From Bacillus taeanensis (GTDB lineage Bacteria > Bacillota > Bacilli > Bacillales > UBA6769): 64,000 nucleotides of DNA. The stretch covers positions 20,304-84,303 of the forward strand of contig NZ_QOCW01000021.1 in NCBI RefSeq assembly GCF_003318295.1. The letters run 5' to 3'. Positions within the stretch are counted from its first letter, which is position 1. Each line of letters starts with the position of its first letter. The notes under the pieces were generated by a model. That model was not told where the DNA came from and did no database searches. It saw only the letters and a program-made list of their open reading frames with translations. Of this stretch, positions 1 to 7,831 are shown one piece after another. Position numbers and translations under genes: made by a program.

Positions 1-8
1 GATTTGTA

Positions 9-371
9 ATGTCAAACGAAACATTATATGAAAAATTCGGCCGAGAAGAGGCAATTGCAAAAGTTGTTGATTATTTTTACGAATTAGTACTGACAGATGA
101 CACTGTAAACCGTTTTTTTCAAGAGACGGACATGGAGAAGCAGCGAAAACACCAAACAAAATTTATTAGTTTTGCGTTAGGCGGACCAAATCAGTACAGC
201 GGTAAATCAATGGCAAAAGCTCATGAAGGAATGAACATTCAACCTGAACATTTTCAAGCGATTGCACAGCATTTAAAAGAAGCACTTCTTCACTTTGGTG
301 TTGACGAAGCGGATGTAAATATGGTGCTGGCAAGTATTAGCGAGTTAAAAGATGATGTGTTGTATAAATAA
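9..371 (+). CDS. Truncated haemoglobin, group I-like (first of two)
   Basis: Predicted 120-residue haem protein of the short 2-on-2 globin fold. Group I members bind O2 and NO, and several act as NO dioxygenases; that role here is inferred from the context. The proximal histidine is probably the one in MAKAHEGMNI (about residues 68-77). The FF pair near residues 36-37 and the MEKQR stretch are typical of the family. The length matches complete group I proteins. Its close paralogue lies at 11009-11365, so two copies flank the NO-related block. The ATG is only 8 bases from the window edge, so its ribosome binding site and promoter cannot be seen. Confidence 0.9.
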   Translation: MSNETLYEKFGREEAIAKVVDYFYELVLTDDTVNRFFQETDMEKQRKHQTKFISFALGGPNQYSGKSMAKAHEGMNIQPEHFQAIAQHLKEALLHFGVDEADVNMVLASISELKDDVLYK

Positions 372-391
372 TAGGAAGAAATCCAGCTTTA

Positions 392-436
392 ACAGGTACC
401 AGCTTCTTGTGGAATTGATAAGAAGCTGGTACCTGT
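392..436. repeat. Perfect 17-bp inverted repeat with GGTACC core
   Basis: The left arm ACAGGTACCAGCTTCTT (392-408) is repeated as its exact reverse complement at 420-436, with an 11-nt loop. No T-run follows, so it is a poor intrinsic terminator for the globin gene. It looks more like an intergenic palindromic repeat or an RNA-stabilising hairpin. Confidence 0.7.
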
Positions 437-453
437 GTTTTCCTGCAGCTGCG

Positions 454-493
454 ATAAAAATCCCCTTGAGAGTGAACAGCAGCTCAAAAGGGG
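454..493 (-). terminator. Intrinsic terminator of the Mrp-type gene
   Basis: Read on the minus strand, CCCCTTTTGAG pairs with CTCAAGGGG and is followed by ATTTTTAT, just past the stop of the minus-strand ATPase gene. Confidence 0.7.
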
Positions 494-508
494 TGATCGT
501 TTCGTATT

Positions 509-1261
509 TTATAGAAGAGAGGCTGTATTGGTTAATTCAGCAACTTTTTCTGCCAATGTCATGTAGTGAGTGTTTAATGTTGAACTTTCCTTATAAATTG
601 AAGGTGTTTCTCCGTCTTCATTTGGAATTTCAAGCGGAAGTGATGCGAGCACTTCTGTACCGAGTGTGTGCGCAAGTTTTTGGCCCCCGCCTTTTCCGAA
701 TAAATAGTATTTTTTTTCGCTTTCTGGAGGCTGGAAATAAGCCATGTTTTCAACAACCCCTAAAATTTCGTGCTTTGTTTTAATGGCCATTGTGCCGGCA
801 CGTTCTGCGACATGGGCTGCCGCTTCATGAGGCGTTGTGACGATGATCTCTTTACATTGCGGAAGCATTTGATGCATATCTAAGGCAACATCCCCTGTTC
901 CTGGCGGTAAGTCTAAAATCGTATAATCTAATTCCCCCCAGATCACATCATTAAAAAAGTGCTCGAGCATTTTACCGAGCATCGGTCCGCGCCATACAAT
1001 TGGTTCATTTTCTTTTACTAAAAACCCCATCGACATCACGCTTAATCCGTGTGCCCCGACAGGAATGATTTTTCCATTTATCGTTTTCGGACGAGATGTA
1101 ATGTTTAACAGCTTTGGAATGCTGAACCCATAAATATCAAGATCAATTAATGCGACCCGCTTTCCCTGCTCTGCTAAAGAAAGGGCAAGGTTTGCTGCAA
1201 CCGTTGATTTGCCAACCCCGCCCTTTCCACTTGTTACGGCAATAATCGTTCCTTTTAACAA
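509..1261 (-). CDS. Mrp/NBP35-type P-loop ATPase, short form
   Basis: P-loop NTPase of the Mrp/ApbC family, whose members carry or transfer Fe-S clusters or act as regulators (SalA in B. subtilis). A deviant Walker A motif, SGKGGVGKST, lies near residue 12, followed by the LIDLDIYG and LDLPPGTGD motifs. It is about 250 residues, so it lacks the N-terminal MIP18/DUF59 domain of the roughly 350-residue Bacillus form. The place where many family members carry a cluster-binding CxxC (after VVENMAYF) here reads QPPESEKKY, with no cysteine. A GTG at 1270 is only one base from AAGGAG, so I prefer the TTG at 1261. The gene has its own TGTGA-N6-TCACA promoter. An Fe-S maintenance role under NO or anaerobic stress is an inference. 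Confidence 0.85.
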   Translation of the reverse strand: MLKGTIIAVTSGKGGVGKSTVAANLALSLAEQGKRVALIDLDIYGFSIPKLLNITSRPKTINGKIIPVGAHGLSVMSMGFLVKENEPIVWRGPMLGKMLEHFFNDVIWGELDYTILDLPPGTGDVALDMHQMLPQCKEIIVTTPHEAAAHVAERAGTMAIKTKHEILGVVENMAYFQPPESEKKYYLFGKGGGQKLAHTLGTEVLASLPLEIPNEDGETPSIYKESSTLNTHYMTLAEKVAELTNTASLL

Positions 1262-1289
1262 ATGATCCACGCTCCTTAATTTTCGTTCA

Positions 1290-1339
1290 TGTATTTATTG
1301 TAGAAAACAGAAAGAAAGCTGTATGTGATAAACCTCACA
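1290..1339 (-). promoter_or_regulatory. Crp/Fnr-type promoter of the Mrp-type gene
   Basis: A perfect TGTGA-TAAACC-TCACA palindrome (1324-1339) is centred 29.5 bp from a minus-strand -10 box TACAAT (1297-1302). This puts the centre near -41.5 from a predicted start at about 1290, the usual activator geometry. Confidence 0.75.
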
Positions 1340-1405
1340 CGATATGCTTTAAAAAATTGACAGTTTTGTTAACGCGTTTTATGAAAGAAGAAGTTTCCTC
1401 CAAGG

Positions 1406-1455
1406 TGTGACGAACTTCACAGTCAGCAATGTAAAACCTCATTAAAATGTAAGTG
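1406..1455 (+). promoter_or_regulatory. Crp/Fnr-type promoter of the molybdoenzyme operon
   Basis: A perfect TGTGA-CGAACT-TCACA palindrome (1406-1421) lies 29.5 bp, centre to near edge, from the -10 box TAAAAT (1443-1448). The predicted start is near 1455, about 39 bases before the first gene. It is divergent from the box at 1324-1339, so each direction has its own site. Confidence 0.8.
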
Positions 1456-1493
1456 AATAAGCAAATGTGAGGGATTAAAGGAGTGGGGAAGAA

Positions 1494-2621
1494 GTGAAGC
1501 AGCTGGAAAGATCATTTTATTCAAAGACCAGCATGTACGCATTTTTTGTTGTATTAATTTTATTTTTTTCAATGTGGATTGGTACGAGCGGATTTAAGCA
1601 TATTGATATGGCGCTGTTAGGTTATATGATCTCATCGTTTATTTTTGCGATCGGCATTACAATTCGGATGTGTTCATGGCTGATCAGACCAGCAACACAT
1701 GAGGTCATCAAACGAAGCTTTAAAAATTTAAAAACGAGAGAGCGTAAAGAGCGAAATATTCGTTCCATTTTAAAAACTGCTTTTGATAACATTATTTTGC
1801 AAAAGTTTATTTTTCGACGCGGGATTTATCGCGGAGTGATGCACTTTATGATTTCTTGGGGCTGTATTGGCTCTTTTGCGATTACATTCGGATTAACGTT
1901 TGGCTGGATGCACTTTGATTTAGTCGATCCACATACGTATCAAATTGTGGTGATGGGTGTGCCGACGTTAAAGATGGCTGCACACGGGATACTTGCTGAA
2001 CTGATTTACAACGGGTTAAATATTACCGGAATGATGGTGTTAGTGGGTGTGATTATGGCGCTGTACCGCCGTATTAACGACAAGGATTTAAAAGTAACAC
2101 AGCGGGCAGAATTTGATTTATTTCCGCTTTACTTATTGTTAGCTGTTACGGTGACAGGCCTTGTTTTAACGATTTCATACACGCTTTTAGATGGATTTAT
2201 GCACCATTATTTAACATTGATCCATCAAATCACTGTTGTAGTCATGCTTATTTATTTCCCATTCGGAAAACTGTTCCACTTACCGATTCGTCCGTTAACA
2301 ACTGCGGTACCGCTAAACTATCAAGAGCAGTTAAAAATTGATACGAGAGCCTGCAAAAAGTGCAGTACTGTGTACAGCAGTGACGATCAAATTGATGATG
2401 TAAAGGCGATTCTTCATGTGCAGCAGTTTGATTTAAAGCTTGCTGACGGAACCTATTTAGCCGATTACTGCCCAGCATGCCGCCGCCGTATTCGTGTGAT
2501 GAAGCAGATGAATTTAGAAGGACCAAAAGGAAATCCATATGGACCGATTCAAACGATGAACGACATTCATTTATCTGGATTTGGTAAAAAGCGCTCAGAA
2601 CAGTTTTATGAGAAAAAGTAG
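1494..2621 (+). CDS. NarI-like b-type membrane subunit with C-terminal zinc-ribbon-like tail
   Basis: A 375-residue integral membrane protein with about six hydrophobic segments in residues 15-260. Histidines in or next to these segments (for example in LIHQITVVVMLIYFPFGKLFH near residues 245-265) are probable haem b ligands, as in the gamma subunit of respiratory nitrate reductase and heterodisulfide-reductase-like proteins. The soluble tail carries two CxxC pairs (CKKC near 287, CPAC near 325) that could bind zinc or a cluster; this is unusual for NarI. First gene of the operon. The GTG start follows AAAGGAG at good spacing. Probable role: quinol oxidation and electron transfer to the molybdoenzyme that follows. 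Confidence 0.8.
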   Translation: MKQLERSFYSKTSMYAFFVVLILFFSMWIGTSGFKHIDMALLGYMISSFIFAIGITIRMCSWLIRPATHEVIKRSFKNLKTRERKERNIRSILKTAFDNIILQKFIFRRGIYRGVMHFMISWGCIGSFAITFGLTFGWMHFDLVDPHTYQIVVMGVPTLKMAAHGILAELIYNGLNITGMMVLVGVIMALYRRINDKDLKVTQRAEFDLFPLYLLLAVTVTGLVLTISYTLLDGFMHHYLTLIHQITVVVMLIYFPFGKLFHLPIRPLTTAVPLNYQEQLKIDTRACKKCSTVYSSDDQIDDVKAILHVQQFDLKLADGTYLADYCPACRRRIRVMKQMNLEGPKGNPYGPIQTMNDIHLSGFGKKRSEQFYEKK

Positions 2622-2641
2622 TGAATAGAGGAGGAACAATC

Positions 2642-4765
2642 ATGGCAGAGTTTGTCGTAAAACCAGGTGTAAAAAACCTGCAGCATAAAGATGAAAAACT
2701 AATTACAACCCACTGCAGCTACTGCGGAATGCAGTGTGGAATGCATATTCGTGTTCATAAAAAAACAGGAAAAGTAATGGGAGTTGAACCTCGTTATGAT
2801 TGGCCGGTAACGATGGGGAAAATGTGTCCCAAAGGGGTTACCGCTTATCAGCAAATTGACCATAAAGACCGAATTACACGTCCATTGATTAAGAAGAACG
2901 GAAAATTTGTAGAAGCAAGCTGGGATGAAGCACTCGACTTAATTGAAAAGAATTTTAAAGGGTTGCAGAAAAAATATGGAAAAGATACGCTATCTGTTTT
3001 TGGCGGTGTATCGATGACAACTGAAAAATGCTATCTCGTTGGCAAATATGCACGTGTTGCACTCGGTACTCGCTATCTTGATTATAACGGACGCTTCTGT
3101 ATGAGCTCTGCGGCAGGAGGATTTATTAAAACATTTGGGATCGACCGCGGTTCAACACTGCCGTGGCCGGAGCTTGAGCATAGCGACTGCTTCTTTATGG
3201 CGGGGACAAATACAGCGGAATGCCATCCAACAAGTATTCAATGGTTTTGGCGGGCAAAGGATAAAGGCGCAAAACTTATTGTTGCTGACCCAAGGGAAAC
3301 ACCAACAGCTCGTATTGCTGATGTGCACCTTGATTTAAAGCCTGGTACCGATTCAGCGCTTGCAAACGGAATGATGCATCTCATTATAAAAGAAGGCTAT
3401 GTTGATGAAGCGTATGTCAGTGAGCGCTGCAATAACTATGAAGAACTAAAAGATATGGTGAAAAAATTTACACCCGAATATACGTCTGAAATTACCGGTA
3501 TTGCGGTTGAAAAGATTATCAAAGCTGCTCACATTTACGGGAGATCACCGCGCTCTGTTATGATGTTCGCCCGCGGCGTTGAGCAGCAATCAAAAGGCGT
3601 TGACAATGTGACGCTTTACAGTTCAATGGCACTTCTACGCGGTCAAATTGGTAAATTTGCTTCAGGTGTTGCTACATTTACAGGACAGGGGAATGGTCAA
3701 GGAGGACGCGAGCACGGTCAGAAATCAGATTTATTACCTGGATACCGTAAACTAACAGACCCAAAAGCGGTGGAATATATTTCAAAAGTGTGGGGCATTG
3801 ATCCGAAAGAAATGCCAGAGCCTGGTGTATCTGCTTATGAAATGTTTGATGAAATTCAAAAAGGCAATATTCGCGCGATGCATGTAATTTGCAGTAATCC
3901 AGCCGTATCAGCACCAAATACAGAATACATTTGGGAAGGCTTTAGAAAGCTTGATTTTATGGTTGTTAGTGATTTTTTCTTATCCGAAACAGCAGAGTTT
4001 GCCGATGTTGTGCTCCCAGCTGCAACGTGGGCGGAGGATGAAGGAACAACAACGAATTTAGAAGGGCGTGTCATTCGGATTCGTAAAGTAAAAGAGCCGC
4101 TTGGTGAATCAAAAACCGATTGGGAGATTATGAGCGAGATTGCAAAAAGAATGGGGAAAGGTGAGCATTTTCAGTACCACAATCCGAAAGAAATTTTTGA
4201 AGAGTTGAGAATCGCTTCAAAAGGCGGTAAAGCCGATTATTCAGGCATTACGTATGAACGAATTGAAAAAGAAGACGGTGTGTTTTGGCCTTGTCCATCA
4301 GTTGATCATCCAGGAACACCGACAATGTTTAAAGAAAAATTTGAAACACCAGACGGAAAAGCAAATCTTGCCGTTGTCGATTGGAAGCCGGCAGGAGAAA
4401 CGCCGACAAAAGAATATCCGCATCTTTTAACAACAGGACGCGTTGTGTTTCATTATTTATCTGGAAATCAAACACGCCGAATTGACTTTTTAATGGAGCA
4501 GTGTCCGCTGCCGTATGTGGAAATACATCCGGAGCTTGCGAGTCAATATAACTTAAGTAACGGAGAAAAAGTAAAATTAACAACATCTCGCTCACAAATG
4601 ACATTAGATGTACGTCTTACAAAAGCGATTCGAAAAGATACTGTCTTTGTTCCGTATCATTGGGGAAAAGAGCTTGCTGTGAATCAGTTGACAAATCCAT
4701 GTCTTGATCCGGTATCGCGGATGCCTGAATTTAAAGTGTGCGCAGTAAAAATTGAAAAATTATAA
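2642..4765 (+). CDS. Molybdopterin oxidoreductase catalytic subunit, NapA/NasA-like
   Basis: A 707-residue molybdenum bis-MGD enzyme of the DMSO reductase superfamily. An N-terminal 4Fe-4S motif (CSYCGMQC, then CPKG near residue 60) is followed by NGRFCMSSA near residue 140. The cysteine there is the expected Mo ligand, as in assimilatory and periplasmic nitrate reductases; it is Cys, not Sec. The C-terminal dinucleotide-binding domain is present. No Tat signal is visible, so the enzyme should be cytoplasmic. The ATG at 2642 follows GAGGAGG. Neighbours supply an electron path. Nitrate is the most likely substrate given the NO-handling genes nearby, but formate, polysulfide or another oxyanion cannot be excluded. 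Confidence 0.88.
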   Translation: MAEFVVKPGVKNLQHKDEKLITTHCSYCGMQCGMHIRVHKKTGKVMGVEPRYDWPVTMGKMCPKGVTAYQQIDHKDRITRPLIKKNGKFVEASWDEALDLIEKNFKGLQKKYGKDTLSVFGGVSMTTEKCYLVGKYARVALGTRYLDYNGRFCMSSAAGGFIKTFGIDRGSTLPWPELEHSDCFFMAGTNTAECHPTSIQWFWRAKDKGAKLIVADPRETPTARIADVHLDLKPGTDSALANGMMHLIIKEGYVDEAYVSERCNNYEELKDMVKKFTPEYTSEITGIAVEKIIKAAHIYGRSPRSVMMFARGVEQQSKGVDNVTLYSSMALLRGQIGKFASGVATFTGQGNGQGGREHGQKSDLLPGYRKLTDPKAVEYISKVWGIDPKEMPEPGVSAYEMFDEIQKGNIRAMHVICSNPAVSAPNTEYIWEGFRKLDFMVVSDFFLSETAEFADVVLPAATWAEDEGTTTNLEGRVIRIRKVKEPLGESKTDWEIMSEIAKRMGKGEHFQYHNPKEIFEELRIASKGGKADYSGITYERIEKEDGVFWPCPSVDHPGTPTMFKEKFETPDGKANLAVVDWKPAGETPTKEYPHLLTTGRVVFHYLSGNQTRRIDFLMEQCPLPYVEIHPELASQYNLSNGEKVKLTTSRSQMTLDVRLTKAIRKDTVFVPYHWGKELAVNQLTNPCLDPVSRMPEFKVCAVKIEKL

Positions 4766-4793
4766 GCATTCATTATTTTGAGGAGGAAAACTG

Positions 4794-5336
4794 ATGAATA
4801 AAATTATGTATCTTGAGTTTGAACGCTGTATCGGCTGCCGTGCTTGTCAGGCTGCCTGCAGAGAGTGCGGCGGACATGACGCGAAGGAACGAAATTATGT
4901 TGAATATGTTGATTTTGTAGAATCAAGACAAACGTATCCAATGCTGTGCATGCAGTGTAAGGACCCGGCTTGTGCGCGTGTTTGTCCGGCAAATGCGATT
5001 CAAATTACCGAAGAGGGCGTCGTCTTATCAGCAATGGAAGAAAAATGCATCGGCTGCCGCAATTGTACGTTTGGCTGTCCGTTTGGGATTCCAAAGTTTG
5101 ATTTTGAAGAAAACAAAATGTATAAATGCGATATGTGCTATGACCGCTCAAAGCATGATATTGCGCCAATGTGTGCATCAGTTTGTCCAAGTGACGCGAT
5201 TCGATTTATTGATTTTGAAGAAATGCAGGCACTAAGAAGAAAACGAACACAGATGAATTTAGTCGAAGGGAAAAAGCCGACAGAGCAAGATAAATGGCAG
5301 TACGTCCCGGAGTTTTTCGGAGTTTATACAGACTAG
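4794..5336 (+). CDS. Ferredoxin-type electron transfer subunit, four 4Fe-4S clusters
   Basis: A 180-residue protein with four cysteine groups, each able to bind one 4Fe-4S cluster after the usual exchange between groups: CIGCRACQAAC (about residue 12), CMQCKDPACARVCP (about 52), CIGCRNCTFGCP (about 84) and CDMCY with CASVCP (about 107-130). This is the layout of DmsB, NrfC and FdnH-type subunits. It should pass electrons between the membrane b-type subunit and the molybdoenzyme encoded 28 bases upstream. The start follows GAGGAGG. No signal peptide is visible. Confidence 0.9.
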   Translation: MNKIMYLEFERCIGCRACQAACRECGGHDAKERNYVEYVDFVESRQTYPMLCMQCKDPACARVCPANAIQITEEGVVLSAMEEKCIGCRNCTFGCPFGIPKFDFEENKMYKCDMCYDRSKHDIAPMCASVCPSDAIRFIDFEEMQALRRKRTQMNLVEGKKPTEQDKWQYVPEFFGVYTD

Positions 5337-5345
5337 GGGGAGAGC

Positions 5346-5879
5346 ATGATGACAGAGCGAAAAAAGCTTGGCCGCAATCAAAAAGATACAAACGATGATA
5401 TGATTAATCTCGTAGATAATTTGAATCGTGATGATGATTTAAAATATAACCGCAGAACGTTTTTAAAAACAGCCGCAGGCGCGTCAATGGCGCTTGGGCT
5501 GGCAACACTTCCTTTTTCAGTAAAAGCAATGTTAAATTTAAATGAAGACGTTGAAAAAGTATTTATCGCAAATCTTTCTGATGTTCCAAAAGGAGAATCA
5601 TTTAATTTTACGTATCCAACTGAAGCTGAACCAGCGCTTCTCGTTCATACGAAAGACGGTGAGTTAAAAGCTTATAACAATAAATGTACACATCTGCAAT
5701 GTCCAGTATTTTATGAAAAAGAAGAAAATGTTCTGCTTTGTCCATGTCATAAAGGCTACTTTAATGTGAACAGCGGCCAGCCGATGGCAGGACCGCCGCA
5801 GCGTGAACTGCCAATGATTGAGCTTGAAGTAAGTAACGGAAAAGTGTACGCAGTCGGAAGGAAGATTCGCCATGGGTAA
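5346..5879 (+). CDS. Rieske 2Fe-2S protein with Tat signal
   Basis: A 177-residue Rieske protein. Cluster ligands are in CTHLQC (about residues 116-121) and CPCH (about 136-139). A twin-arginine motif NRRTFLK (about residues 36-42) precedes a hydrophobic stretch, so folded protein is probably exported and stays anchored by its N terminus. A Rieske protein in the same operon as a cytoplasmic molybdoenzyme is uncommon; it implies an outward-facing redox step, perhaps linked to quinol oxidation by the b-type subunit. The start follows GGGGGAG. Confidence 0.88.
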   Translation: MMTERKKLGRNQKDTNDDMINLVDNLNRDDDLKYNRRTFLKTAAGASMALGLATLPFSVKAMLNLNEDVEKVFIANLSDVPKGESFNFTYPTEAEPALLVHTKDGELKAYNNKCTHLQCPVFYEKEENVLLCPCHKGYFNVNSGQPMAGPPQRELPMIELEVSNGKVYAVGRKIRHG

Positions 5880-6066
5880 AAAAATGTGCTGGACGATTAT
5901 TTTTTTCACATTAGCCGTCAATGTTGTCCTGCTTCAGCAAACTGTTGAAGCGTATTATGGACTCGAGTATGAGCAGGTGTTTCGAAATACGATTTTAGGC
6001 TGTATTTCTGTCGCTGTCACACTTCTTGCATTAATAAGATGGTGGAAGCTTGAATATAAGAAATAA
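5872..6066 (+). CDS. Small two-helix membrane protein
   Basis: A 64-residue protein with hydrophobic segments at about residues 5-24 and 39-57 and a basic C terminus. It overlaps the end of the Rieske gene by 8 bases, which suggests translational coupling and a role in the same complex, such as assembly or anchoring. I do not recognise the family. It is the last gene of the operon. Confidence 0.7.
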   Translation: MGKKMCWTIIFFTLAVNVVLLQQTVEAYYGLEYEQVFRNTILGCISVAVTLLALIRWWKLEYKK

Positions 6067-6069
6067 GAG

Positions 6070-6189
6070 GTTAACTCAAAGCATAGGGTCAGTTTCTTCT
6101 CAACACACATATCGATTTTGCTTTATGAAAAATCGATATATGTTGTATGAAATGGAGAAGGTCAGACCCTAAGGAGTTAGCCTTTTTTT
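6070..6189 (+). terminator. Long imperfect hairpin ending the molybdoenzyme operon
   Basis: About 55 bases (GGTTAACTC at the left, AGGGTC, then ATATCGATTTT) pair with a mirrored right half (AAAATCGATAT, GACCCT, GAGTTAGCC), followed by a T7 run. The stem is far longer than needed for termination and carries GGTC/GACC blocks that look like a dispersed Bacillus repeat. Confidence 0.7.
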
Positions 6190-6294
6190 AGAAATTTTTA
6201 ACAGTGACTATATTTATTTCAAATGTTATAATAGATTTAAATATTCTTAAAATTCAGATTAAAAGAAACGGTTGAAATGAAAGGAGCAGTAAAA

Positions 6295-6408
6295 TTGAAA
6301 GAGACAAACCTTCATGTAAAAGAAGTAAAAGATATTGTGGAAGAAGAGAAAGATATTATTGAATTATTAAGAGAAGAAGGCATGTTATTTGACTTTGACT
6401 CGATTTAA
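6295..6408 (+). CDS. Small acidic 37-residue protein
   Basis: TTG start eight bases after AAGGAG. The product is rich in Glu, Lys and Asp and should form a helix, ending LFDFDSI. A -10 box TATAAT (6227-6232) lies upstream with no convincing -35, and a terminator follows at 6461-6486, so it looks like its own transcription unit. The family was not recognised. Short length keeps confidence moderate. Confidence 0.5.
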   Translation: MKETNLHVKEVKDIVEEEKDIIELLREEGMLFDFDSI

Positions 6409-6460
6409 ATAAAGCATTTTCAGCAAATAATCATGCGATTCCTTCTATTATGTAAGAGAA

Positions 6461-6486
6461 AGAATGGATGCAAGCCATTCTTTTTT
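6461..6486 (+). terminator. Intrinsic terminator after the 37-residue ORF
   Basis: AGAATGG (6461-6467) pairs with CCATTCT (6475-6481), followed by a run of T. Confidence 0.75.
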
Positions 6487-6493
6487 GTGCTGT

Positions 6494-7045
6494 TTAATAA
6501 AATTCTCCTGTTGCTTCAATCCTTAAATTTCCCCCAGTAAATGTCCGCTCTCCAAACGTTGTAATTAGCGAACAAGATGTGACCGTGAAGGTGTCTTTCT
6601 TCGCTTCATCTTTTTCATAGTGAACAAGAATCCCTTCTGCGATCTGGAAATTCTGTTCATTGTAAATCCGTACTTTTTGTCCTTCCATTGACGTATGTTT
6701 GGCACCGTTTAAAAAATAAACCCACTTCTCCCAGTTTGTAATAAGATACGCTTTTTCATAGTTTTCTAAATACCCCATAAATGCTTCCTGATCATCAATG
6801 ACAGCATGAAGTTGATCGGAAATCGCAGTGATTGTATCGTGAATCGTTTGGTATTGTGCCATTGTTAAATTTCCTGAGAAGCTGAAAGAGACGCACTGTT
6901 CATCGGATTTAGGTATCGCTTCAAGCAATACAGAACCTTCCTTTGTTTTTAAAACATATGCTTTAGTTGATTTGACAAGGTTTGTTTCTAGTAGGATTGT
7001 TTCCACATCCAGAACCTCTTCATAAGTAAGTGTTACGCTTAACAT
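6494..7045 (-). CDS. Hypothetical protein, 183 residues, in the Crp/Fnr-type regulon
   Basis: Family not recognised. The product looks soluble, with mixed alpha/beta content, no signal peptide, no membrane segment and only two cysteines. The ATG at 7045 follows GGAGAGG; the frame stays open 57 bases further upstream, but that would place the ribosome binding site inside the gene. A TGTGA-CATTTA-TCACG site and TACACT -10 box upstream have the same spacing as at the ric promoter, so it should be expressed together with the NO and anaerobic genes. No function is proposed. Confidence 0.8.
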   Translation of the reverse strand: MLSVTLTYEEVLDVETILLETNLVKSTKAYVLKTKEGSVLLEAIPKSDEQCVSFSFSGNLTMAQYQTIHDTITAISDQLHAVIDDQEAFMGYLENYEKAYLITNWEKWVYFLNGAKHTSMEGQKVRIYNEQNFQIAEGILVHYEKDEAKKDTFTVTSCSLITTFGERTFTGGNLRIEATGEFY

Positions 7046-7161
7046 TTTATCCTCTCCTTTTTTCCATTTTTCCATCATTAGAAAAACTTGGCTTGTCACC
7101 AAGTCCTTTTAGCGAAAGACTTAGTTTTTCTTATACTTTAATCCTTTAAAAAAGTTAAACT

Positions 7162-7211
7162 TTCTTAAAGTGTAAAAAAGCAGCTGTAAAAATGATGTGA
7201 CATTTATCACG
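7162..7211 (-). promoter_or_regulatory. Crp/Fnr-type promoter of the 183-residue protein gene
   Basis: TGTGA-CATTTA-TCACG (7196-7211, one mismatch) with the minus-strand -10 box TACACT (7169-7174), at the same spacing as the other sites. Confidence 0.6.
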
Positions 7212-7216
7212 CTGGA

Positions 7217-7272
7217 GTATAAGAAAAAGCTGCCTCAATTTGGGATCAGATCCCTTCATGAGACAACTTCTC
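7217..7272 (-). terminator. Probable terminator after the hemerythrin gene
   Basis: On the minus strand, GTTGTCTC and GAGGCAGC pair (with G-U pairs) around an inner GGGATC/GATCCC stem, followed by TTTTTC. Confidence 0.5.
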
Positions 7273-7284
7273 CAAAAATGAAAA

Positions 7285-7830
7285 TTAGATAGCGTTAATT
7301 TTACTTTGCAGCTCTTCTTTTTCTTCAATAGAAAGAAGGCGGTTTGCAAGCGGGAAAAGGACATTTTCTTCTTTCATAAAATGCTCGGATAAAATGAGGT
7401 AAGCTTGTGAAGCGAAGTTTGCGAGCTCTTTCGCTTTTTTCATGGTAAGTGCTCTTTCTGCTTTTTCCATTTGGGCTAAAAAGTGTTTTAACTGTTTTTT
7501 TGCTTCGTCATGTTCATATTCCATCACGGCAATTGGACCAGATTCACGGCCGATATAGGGAACCATCATTGGAAAAAGCACGCCTTCTTCGCGTTCTGAG
7601 TGCGGTTCAAGCTCTGATACGAATGCTTTTATTTTTTCATGCAGCTCATTCATGATGTTTTCAATATTGGCAGCTGCTCCGTCGTTTTCAATTTCTTGAG
7701 TTAGCTCATAAAATTCTTCCATTTGTTTTGTTAACGGAATATGTTCTTTTTTTAACTGCTCGAGTGCTGAGCAAAACACAACGTTGGTATTTCTCATCAT
7801 ACTAAAGCAGCTGTGTTCTTGTGGGTTCAT
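7285..7830 (-). CDS. Hemerythrin-like (HHE) protein
   Basis: A 181-residue four-helix di-iron protein. His and Glu ligands fall in repeated patterns: LKKEHIPL (about residue 27), ELEPHSEREEGVLFP (about 72-86), EYEHDEAKK (about 102) and SEHFMKEENVLFP (about 147). Such proteins bind O2 or NO or sense iron. The gene starts one base after the end of ric on the same strand, with AAAGGAGG before its ATG, so the two form an operon and probably act together in repairing or buffering NO-damaged iron centres. Confidence 0.88.
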   Translation of the reverse strand: MNPQEHSCFSMMRNTNVVFCSALEQLKKEHIPLTKQMEEFYELTQEIENDGAAANIENIMNELHEKIKAFVSELEPHSEREEGVLFPMMVPYIGRESGPIAVMEYEHDEAKKQLKHFLAQMEKAERALTMKKAKELANFASQAYLILSEHFMKEENVLFPLANRLLSIEEKEELQSKINAI

Positions 7831-7831
7831 G

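Noticed and set aside
352..783. 143-codon open frame on the plus strand
   Set aside because: Covers the globin stop, the palindrome and the antisense of the Mrp-type gene. Composition is not protein-like and no ribosome binding site is present.
2642..4765. Formate dehydrogenase with selenocysteine
   Set aside because: The Mo-ligand position reads FCMSSA with an ordinary Cys codon, and the sequence around it fits nitrate-reductase-like enzymes better.
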